Origin: an uncultured Acidimicrobiaceae bacterium
GTDB lineage: Bacteria > Actinomycetota > Acidimicrobiia > Spongiisociales > UBA5794
Reading direction: 5' to 3'
DNA length: 46,650 nt
Assembly (NCBI GenBank): GCA_947258985.1
Contig: CAMYKI010000001.1
Span: forward strand, 1-46,650
A program made the position numbers and the translations under genes. The notes beneath the pieces were generated by a model. The model had not been told where the DNA came from, ran no database searches, and saw only the letters and a program-made list of their open reading frames with translations. Shown in pieces: positions 41,411 to 46,650 of the stretch (position 1 is the stretch's first letter; each line of letters begins with the position of its first letter).

Positions 41411-41824
41411 CTAGCGCTGAACCTCGACCGTGACCTTGCGGGGAAGAACCTCGGGTCGCTTGGGTACGCTGATCTCGAGGATGCCGTCTTTGCTGGCTGC
41501 AGTTACAGCCTCCGGGTCCACCCCTTCGGGGAGGAGGATGGTCCGTTCGAATGAACCCTCGAAGATCTCTCTGCGGTGGTAGTTCTCGATGCTCTCTTCG
41601 GTATCGAAGCTACGGCTGCCTTTGACGGTCAGCGAACCACCTTCAACGGTGACTTCGATGCTGTCGGGATTGACACCCGCAACCTCGGTGCGCACGACGA
41701 GATCGTTGTCCTTGTCGAACACGTCCACCCGTGGCATCCAGCGGTTCGTGGGCTCTCCGGTGGTCTCAAAGAGGCGATCGAAGTCGCGCATCACGCTAAA
41801 GGGATCAAATCGTACCAAGTTCAT
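41411..41824 (-). CDS. Small heat-shock protein Hsp20 (alpha-crystallin)
   Basis: The protein has 137 residues. A ribosome binding site GGGAGTCAGGA precedes the ATG directly. After the N-terminal MNLVRFDPFSVMRDFDRLFE, the alpha-crystallin domain (about 30-135) shows RVDVFDKDNDLVVRTEVAGV, then YHRREIFEGSFERTILLPEG and the A-x-x-x-n-G-[IV]-L signature as AASKDGILEISVP. It is a chaperone that holds unfolding proteins without ATP. The gene is divergent from surE with an AT-rich, palindrome-bearing region between them, consistent with stress regulation. Confidence 0.93.
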   Translation of the reverse strand: MNLVRFDPFSVMRDFDRLFETTGEPTNRWMPRVDVFDKDNDLVVRTEVAGVNPDSIEVTVEGGSLTVKGSRSFDTEESIENYHRREIFEGSFERTILLPEGVDPEAVTAASKDGILEISVPKRPEVLPRKVTVEVQR

Positions 41825-41870
41825 TCCTGACTCCCTGTGTCAGATCTATTTGTTCTGTCTCTATGTAATC

Positions 41871-41910
41871 TAAGTCATTTGGACTCATATTTCAAGTAAG
41901 AAATGACTAA
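41871..41910. promoter_or_regulatory. Inverted repeats in the hsp20/surE divergent region
   Basis: TAAGTCATTT (41871-41880) and AAATGACTAA (41901-41910) form a 10-bp inverted repeat with one mismatch and a 20-nt spacer. ACTCATATTT and the following CAAG inside the spacer have CTTGA/TGAG resemblance to the HAIR element of HspR, but the full CTTGAGT-N7-ACTCAAG is not present. This may be an operator for both genes. Confidence 0.4.
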
Positions 41911-41936
41911 GAACATTCCCAGTTAGTGTGCAAGCC

Positions 41937-42728
41937 ATGACAACCCTTCTGATAACAAACGATGATGGAATCGATGCCCCGGCCCTGATACCGCTGGCGA
42001 TGGCGATGCGGGAGGTCGGCGACGTCGTGGTGGCCGCTCCAAGTACTGAACGGAGCTGGATAGGAAAGGCCATCAGCCGTCACCACCCGATAGAGGTCGA
42101 GAAGCGGCAGCATGACGGGATCCCCATGTGGGCGGTGGACGGCTATCCCGCCGATTGCGTTCAGGTAGGGGCGTTTGGTCTCCTCGAGGAACTCCCCGAC
42201 TTTGTGATCTCGGGGATCAACATCGGCGCCAACAAGGGGAGTGCCTTCTCGACCGGCAGCGGCACGGTCGCCGCCGCCATCGAGGCCTCCAATATCGGAG
42301 TTCCCGGCATCGCCTTTTCGGCAATGTCGGAAGGGCTATGGCGGGAATGGGGCCCGTGGGCGGCCTCGGCAGATTCTCTACCCATGTGGACCCGTTTGGC
42401 CACCGTTGTTGCTGATATCGCCGCCACGATCGTCGAAGCGGGGTTCCCCACCGGCGTCGATGCGCTGTCGGTGAACCTACCTGCCGCTTCCGAGATCGAT
42501 ACTCCTCGCCGCGTGACCACTCTGGCTCGCACCAGCTACGGCGCCCTGTTCAAGGCGAACGGAACAACCTATACGCACAACTGGGACGGAGTGCTCTACA
42601 CAGATGGCGGCGTGGAAGGATCAGATGTCGACGTGCTTGATACCGGCATGGTCTCCATCACTCCGATCCGAATGGCGACAACGGCGTCGCTCGAGGATGA
42701 GCTGATTCGGCAACTCGAGCGGTCTTGA
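41937..42728 (+). CDS. surE: 5'/3'-nucleotidase SurE
   Basis: The protein has 263 residues from the ATG at 41937 (MTTLLITNDDGIDAPAL); the upstream GTG at 41928 adds only three residues. The metal site of SurE is complete: N-D-D-G-I (D9, D10 region), a Ser in the 40s loop, and the family signature 'VISGINIGANKGSAFSTGSG', where Asn and Ser bind the metal and phosphate. It hydrolyses nucleoside monophosphates and short polyphosphates and is often linked to stationary phase or stress, which fits its divergent heat-shock neighbour. The ribosome binding site is weak. Confidence 0.92.
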   Translation: MTTLLITNDDGIDAPALIPLAMAMREVGDVVVAAPSTERSWIGKAISRHHPIEVEKRQHDGIPMWAVDGYPADCVQVGAFGLLEELPDFVISGINIGANKGSAFSTGSGTVAAAIEASNIGVPGIAFSAMSEGLWREWGPWAASADSLPMWTRLATVVADIAATIVEAGFPTGVDALSVNLPAASEIDTPRRVTTLARTSYGALFKANGTTYTHNWDGVLYTDGGVEGSDVDVLDTGMVSITPIRMATTASLEDELIRQLERS

Positions 42729-42740
42729 TGGCATGTAGCT

Positions 42741-43301
42741 CTAGGTGCCAAGCCGTTCTTCGAGGGCGGCGGCAAAGGCCCGGGCCTCTTTGCGGCGCAA
42801 GCCAACCAATCTGACTTCGGTGAGGGTGTTGGGGTTTGACTCCAACCAGTCCACCACAGCAGCCACGATTGCCCTGGTTGCCGCCGTGGCGTGGACGGCC
42901 CGTCTTCCGGTGGCGATCGCCGGGAACGCAATCGACTGCAGGCCGTGGCTGTCGGCTGCGTTCAGTGCCGCCTGCACCGAGGCCGCCATCACTGCGTCGG
43001 GTTCTTCGGATTCGCCGTACCTCGGCCCGACAATATGGATCACGTGCGATGCCTGCAGCATCCCGCCGGTGGTCACTGCAGCATGCCCGGGATCGAGCGG
43101 ACCGTTCTCGAGAACCCAACTATCGGACTCTTCCTGGATCACCCTGCCGCCGGTGCGCACGATCGCTGTGGCCACACCGTCGTCGTGCTGGAGCGTCTCG
43201 TTCGCAGAATTGACCACCGCCTCCACTTGCTGACGGGTGACATCTCCCTCCAGTGCGATCACGGTTGTTCCGCCGGCCCTGCCGATACCAAAGTCGCTCA
43301 T
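42741..43301 (-). CDS. Macro-domain protein (ADP-ribose binding)
   Basis: The protein has 186 residues from the ATG at 43301 (MSDFGIGRAGG), with AAGGG 2-3 nt upstream; longer in-frame sequence lies over the neighbouring gene. The macro fold is seen as VIALEGDVTRQQVEAVVNSA (GD and VNxA loop), then 'HDDGVATAIVRTGG', 'VTTGGMLQASHVIHIVGPRY' and IAFPAIATG with the diphosphate-binding loop. The group binds or hydrolyses ADP-ribose or O-acetyl-ADP-ribose. It is the last gene of a three-gene operon, 10 nt after the hydrolase. Confidence 0.9.
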   Translation of the reverse strand: MSDFGIGRAGGTTVIALEGDVTRQQVEAVVNSANETLQHDDGVATAIVRTGGRVIQEESDSWVLENGPLDPGHAAVTTGGMLQASHVIHIVGPRYGESEEPDAVMAASVQAALNAADSHGLQSIAFPAIATGRRAVHATAATRAIVAAVVDWLESNPNTLTEVRLVGLRRKEARAFAAALEERLGT

Positions 43302-43311
43302 GACCCTTAGA

Positions 43312-44274
43312 TTAGGCGACTTGTGACGCTGGCAGACGGTCGAAACTAGCGAGGATGGCGTCGGCGAGAGCAGCCCGCTGTTTCCACAGCAGCGTCGCGT
43401 GTCCGCCCCGTCTCCATCGAAGCTCAGAACCCGGCCAGTGATCGTGGAGCGCCTCCACGGCATCGATTGGGATGAAGCCGTCATGGCGCGCCGCCACCAT
43501 GACGGCCGCCGGCGCCCAATCTGGTGCTGGCAGCCGGAGCACGGAGGCGCTGGTCAGTGCGGCCCGCAAGTCGTCCGCTTGGTCTGTTCCCCCCAAAGGC
43601 TCCCACTGGATCCCGTAGCTGATCACGCCGTCGAGGAAGACCGGTCCCGGTGAGTGCGATGCAGCCAGGGGAGCCATGGCCACGGGGAAGCCTGCGGTTG
43701 CACCGACGAGTGCCCCGATGTTGCCCCCCATCGAGTAGCCGGATACCCCCATGCGGTAGCGGGGTCTGAAGTGGTTGAGCAGTGCCCGACCCTCGCTCAC
43801 GGCACCGACTCCCATGCGGGCGAAATCGGCAACTGTCTGGATCGGTTGATCGTCGTGCCCCACCGTCCTCCGGTGGCCGTAGTAGGGGATTTCGAGGATG
43901 AGGCTGGCGATGCCGCGCTGCAAGAGCTCGTCGGCCAGGTGTTGGCGGGTGTCGTACCCGTGGTCGTTCCATGCAGCCATGAGCAGACAGAGCCGCTCGC
44001 TGCCGCCGACCGGTTCGATGAGACGGATCGCGGCCGTCGCTGCTTCCGGCGGAAGGTCGGAGAATGCCGCAAAATGGCCGTCGGCGCAGGTTCTGTCGGC
44101 AAGGTGCTTGGTCGGTCCCCATGAGATCGTCAGAGGTGGCGGGGGTTCATCAAAGACACCGATGTCACGGAGAAGGGCGACGTATCTCTGCTCGCCCCAT
44201 CCGCCCGGGAAGATGCGCAATCGTCGGGGGCCGCGCTTGATCATGAAGGCCCCGGCCCGATCGATGGGATGCAT
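43312..44274 (-). CDS. Alpha/beta hydrolase (ABHD18-like)
   Basis: The protein has 320 residues from the ATG at 44274, 2 nt after the enoyl-CoA hydratase stop; a later ATG at 44244 is possible. The nucleophile elbow is V-S-G-Y-S-M-G-G (in RMGVSGYSMGGNIGALVGAT), a GxSxG with Ser as nucleophile. Near the C-terminus GGHATLLW supplies a His, and DGFIPIDAVEALHD an Asp as charge relay. The N-terminal half carries 'LMAAWNDHGYDTRQHLADEL', a lid-like segment. It resembles the ABHD18/DUF2048 group, whose substrates are unknown. Confidence 0.8.
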   Translation of the reverse strand: MHPIDRAGAFMIKRGPRRLRIFPGGWGEQRYVALLRDIGVFDEPPPPLTISWGPTKHLADRTCADGHFAAFSDLPPEAATAAIRLIEPVGGSERLCLLMAAWNDHGYDTRQHLADELLQRGIASLILEIPYYGHRRTVGHDDQPIQTVADFARMGVGAVSEGRALLNHFRPRYRMGVSGYSMGGNIGALVGATAGFPVAMAPLAASHSPGPVFLDGVISYGIQWEPLGGTDQADDLRAALTSASVLRLPAPDWAPAAVMVAARHDGFIPIDAVEALHDHWPGSELRWRRGGHATLLWKQRAALADAILASFDRLPASQVA

Positions 44275-44276
44275 GT

Positions 44277-44948
44277 TCAGGTCGGTTCCGTGCCCGGGCT
44301 GTTCTTGAGGAGCCGGATCGTTTCTCCGTACATGCGCTCTTTGATCGTCCCCAGGGTGTTGCGGTCCTTGCCGGCATGTTGCGCTGCAATCGTCGTCGCC
44401 GTTGTCAGTACCTCCGCCTCGGGAACGGCATGGTGGACGATGTGGGCGGCGGCCGCCTCCTCGCCGCCGAAGCGACGGCCGGTGACCATGACCTCGTGAG
44501 CGGCCGTGATTGTCATGCGCGACATGATGAGCGAATTCATACCGTCGGTGAACGGGATCTTGATATCGACCTCGGGCAGGCAAAAGAAACCACGATCTGC
44601 ACGCATGACGCGGAAGTCGTGACACAATGCCAGCATCGCCCCCGCGGCAAAGGTATGACCGTTACACGCCGCAGCGGTCACGTAGGGAGCCGCCAGAACT
44701 CTCGCAAACAGACGCTCAACCCCGGCCACGAACTTGGGCATATCGGCCCCGGATCCCAATATCCACTCGAGATCCAGCCCGTTGGAGTAGAACTTGCCAT
44801 CACCCGTGGTCACCAACGCCACAGGGTCGGCGCCCGCATCGACCTCATCGAGCGCCGAGTTCATGGCATCGAGCCAGGTCTCGTTCATCCGGTTCTCGCC
44901 GTCGTCCATCGTCAGAACATAGACCGGTCCTTCGCGATGCAGTTTCAC
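44277..44948 (-). CDS. Enoyl-CoA hydratase/isomerase family protein
   Basis: The protein has 223 residues from the GTG at 44948. AGGAGGT is upstream; a TTG at 44951, one codon earlier, is an equally good start. Crotonase fold: VYVLTMDDGENRMNETWLDA, KFYSNGLDLEWIL (oxyanion Gly region), and 'AAACNGHTFAAGAMLALCHD'. In active hydratases two Glu act as acid and base; the equivalent region here is HDFRVMRADRGFFCLPEVDI, which shows only one acidic residue at the end of the helix, so isomerase or a related CoA activity is as likely. It leads the operon of hydratase, hydrolase and macro genes. Confidence 0.83.
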   Translation of the reverse strand: MKLHREGPVYVLTMDDGENRMNETWLDAMNSALDEVDAGADPVALVTTGDGKFYSNGLDLEWILGSGADMPKFVAGVERLFARVLAAPYVTAAACNGHTFAAGAMLALCHDFRVMRADRGFFCLPEVDIKIPFTDGMNSLIMSRMTITAAHEVMVTGRRFGGEEAAAAHIVHHAVPEAEVLTTATTIAAQHAGKDRNTLGTIKERMYGETIRLLKNSPGTEPT

Positions 44949-45010
44949 CAATCCGCCACCTCCTCGCTGCGGGCCACGGTAGCGAATGCGGTGGCGGCTA
45001 TGGTCACCCC

Positions 45011-45373
45011 ATGATCGAATCGGGAACCAGCGCTGAAGTTACCCTCGTGGTGGGAGAAGCGGACACCGCCATGTCTCACGGCTCGGGTGACGTGCCCGTG
45101 CTGGCCACACCGCGGGTGCTGGCGCTGTCGGAGCAGGCCTCCGTTGCAGCTCTCGGGGACGTACTCGAGGAGCACCAAACCTCGGTCGGAGTCCACGCCG
45201 AGATTCATCATGTCAAGGCGACTCATCTCGGCGCTGCAGTGACGGCCCGGGCCGAAGTGGCTGCAGTCGAGGGGAAGCGGGTTCTCTTCGAATACCGGGT
45301 TAGCGAAGGCGACGAGGTTGCGGCCTATGGAACCCATCAGAGGGTGATCGTCAACAGAGACCGCTTCCTCTAG
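45011..45373 (+). CDS. FlK-like hotdog thioesterase
   Basis: The protein has 120 residues from the ATG at 45011. The pattern VGEADTAMSHGSGDVPVLAT, then ALSEQASVAAL, then TSVGVHAEIHHVKATHLGAA is that of the fluoroacetyl-CoA thioesterase (FlK)-like single hotdog family, including the 'SVG' and 'HxHxx-T/P-x-x-x-G' segments that place His near the thioester. It probably hydrolyses a small acyl-CoA. It is divergent from the enoyl-CoA hydratase gene (about 60 nt between starts), so both concern acyl-CoA chemistry. No strong ribosome binding site is seen. Confidence 0.8.
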   Translation: MIESGTSAEVTLVVGEADTAMSHGSGDVPVLATPRVLALSEQASVAALGDVLEEHQTSVGVHAEIHHVKATHLGAAVTARAEVAAVEGKRVLFEYRVSEGDEVAAYGTHQRVIVNRDRFL

Positions 45374-45421
45374 GGATCGGAAAGGCTGCTCCGCACTCAG
45401 CCGCCGACTAGCATCGAACAC

Positions 45422-46650
45422 ATGTTCGCTCGTCTGTCAGATACCCACCCTTGGCTCGATGGCCTCAACGACCGGCAGCAGGAAGCTGTACTCCACGACG
45501 GTGGCCCGCTTCTTGTCATCGCCGGCGCCGGAAGCGGCAAGACCAGGACCCTGGCAAGCCGGGTTGCCCGGCTGATCGACGACGGGACACCACCGGAGCG
45601 GATTCTCCTCCTCACGTTCACGCGACGGGCAGCGGCAGAGATGTTGCGGCGCGCCGGTGGACTCATCGACCACCAATCCACCGGACGGGTGTGGGGCGGG
45701 ACGTTTCATTCGATCGCCAATCGCCTTCTGCGGCGCAACGCTGCTGCCGTCGGCCTCGATGATGGGTTTACCGTGCTCGACCAGGGTGACGTCGCCGGTC
45801 TGTTCGGCCTTCTCCGTGCCGAACTGGGTTTCGCCGAGGCGAAGACCCGGTTTCCCCGCAAGGAGACGATCGCCGCGATCTACTCCCGAGCGGTCAATGG
45901 TCAGGAGAAGCTGACCAGGGTGCTCGAGGAGCGGTTTCCGTGGTGTCAGGATCACGGGGATGAACTGAAGGAGATCTTCCGGGGGTACACCGAAAGGAAA
46001 CGCCGGCACAATGTGGTCGACTTCGATGATCTGCTGCTCTACTGGCGGGCGTTGCTCGATTCGCCGGCCGCCGGGACTGTCGCCGCCATGTTCGATCACG
46101 TCCTCGTTGATGAGTATCAGGACACGAACCGGATCCAGGCGGACCTGCTGAGACTGCTGTGCGGCACCGCAGGCAACGTGACCGTGGTCGGGGACGATGC
46201 CCAGTCCATCTACTCATTCCGGGCAGCCACAGTCGAGAACATCACAGAGTTCCCCGAGGTATTCCCGGGAACCACCGTGATCAAGCTGGAACAGAACTAT
46301 CGCTCTACGCCGCAAATCCTCGATGTCGCCAATACTGTGATCTCGGAGGCCGCCGGTGGGTTTTCAAAACGACTGTGGTCGGATCGCCCCTCCGGCCCTC
46401 GTCCCGGCCTGGTCACCTGTGTCGACGAGGCTGCACAGGCAGAATACGTGTGTGACAGGGTCCTCGAAATGAGGGAGTTGGGAGTGCCCTTGCAGGACCA
46501 GGCGGTTCTGTTCCGGACCGGGCATCACAGCGATGGCCTCGAGATCGAGCTGAGCAGGCGGAAGATCCCATATGCCAAGTTTGGTGGCCTGAAATTCCTC
46601 GAAGCCGCCCATGTCAAAGACCTGATGGCGGCACTGCGGATCCTCGACAA
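45422..46650 (+). CDS. UvrD/PcrA-type ATP-dependent DNA helicase (5' part)
   Basis: The frame is open from the ATG at 45422 to the end of the window, with 409 residues visible. Superfamily 1A motifs are in order: LNDRQQEAV (Q motif), IAGAGSGKT (33-41, Walker A), LLTFTRRAAAEML (Ia), GTFHSIANRLL, DFDDLLLYW, 'HVLVDEYQDTN' (Walker B, 230-236), VVGDDAQSIYSFRAA (III) and EQNYRSTPQI (IV). The last visible part lies before motifs V and VI. The protein unwinds DNA 3'-5' in repair or replication. The downstream end, and whether an additional nuclease or RecB-like domain follows, cannot be seen. No clear ribosome binding site. Confidence 0.93.
   Translation, partial: MFARLSDTHPWLDGLNDRQQEAVLHDGGPLLVIAGAGSGKTRTLASRVARLIDDGTPPERILLLTFTRRAAAEMLRRAGGLIDHQSTGRVWGGTFHSIANRLLRRNAAAVGLDDGFTVLDQGDVAGLFGLLRAELGFAEAKTRFPRKETIAAIYSRAVNGQEKLTRVLEERFPWCQDHGDELKEIFRGYTERKRRHNVVDFDDLLLYWRALLDSPAAGTVAAMFDHVLVDEYQDTNRIQADLLRLLCGTAGNVTVVGDDAQSIYSFRAATVENITEFPEVFPGTTVIKLEQNYRSTPQILDVANTVISEAAGGFSKRLWSDRPSGPRPGLVTCVDEAAQAEYVCDRVLEMRELGVPLQDQAVLFRTGHHSDGLEIELSRRKIPYAKFGGLKFLEAAHVKDLMAALRILD

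Noticed and set aside
44275..44625. N-terminal extension of the alpha/beta hydrolase
   Set aside because: It is antisense-like Arg/Gly/His-rich sequence in another frame of the enoyl-CoA hydratase gene.
44627..45010. N-terminal extension of the FlK-like thioesterase
   Set aside because: It overlaps the enoyl-CoA hydratase gene on the opposite strand and is rich in Arg/Pro without pattern.

Overview
The window is high-GC, densely coded DNA from an actinobacterium, most likely of the class Acidimicrobiia or a close relative. The clues are lipoproteins and anchored proteins with long Thr-rich linkers, an F420-type (Ddn-like) nitroreductase, a DUF222/HNH protein, a LigC-like ligase with a LigD-type primase-polymerase, and C-terminal S-layer-homology-like repeats of the 'NDRYCPNDSVTRGQMAAFLV' kind. 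This placement is inferred from gene content; there is no rRNA, tRNA or CRISPR array in the window.

Layout. 1-13014 is the 3' part of one giant secreted surface protein built from ASH/HYDIN-type, ~304-residue tandem, malectin-like, sugar-dehydrogenase-like, calcium-binding and Ig/FN3 modules. 13086-20918 holds an anchored coiled-coil protein, an anchored YVTN propeller, a LigC-like DNA ligase, a beta-lactamase-fold lipoprotein, a DUF4333-like lipoprotein, an MBL hydrolase coupled to a primase-polymerase, and a methyltransferase. A duplicated hairpin element lies behind the ligase gene. 20998-24588 holds a Ddn-like oxidoreductase, a decayed fragment of an HNH gene, a MarR regulator with a palindromic operator followed by a TusA/DsrE fusion protein, and the intact HNH/DUF222 gene.

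24979-32752 is the most unusual block. A Wzx-type flippase and a catalytically degenerate nucleotidyltransferase on the plus strand converge on a minus-strand run of PqqD-like protein, SDR epimerase, HprK-like kinase, two overlapping family 2 glycosyltransferases and an intact nucleotidyltransferase. The combination looks like a surface-glycan locus carrying the PqqD/HprK/nucleotidyltransferase trio otherwise known from peptide-tailoring (lasso peptide) and poorly understood exopolysaccharide loci. No obvious substrate peptide accompanies it; a 23-codon ORF coupled to the kinase start and a conserved-looking tail on the PqqD-like protein are the two candidates I could find.

32902-39187 has a truncated class III cyclase remnant, a secreted lyase-like protein with three near-identical SLH-like repeats, RtcB with a GerW-like membrane protein, and an Lrp regulator next to a methionine gamma-lyase/cystathionine synthase-type PLP enzyme. 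39424-46650 has a two-domain fasciclin lipoprotein, a GNAT and a PGPGW membrane protein, Hsp20 divergent from SurE, a three-gene operon (enoyl-CoA hydratase, alpha/beta hydrolase, macro domain), a FlK-like thioesterase and the 5' part of a UvrD/PcrA-type helicase gene that runs off the end.
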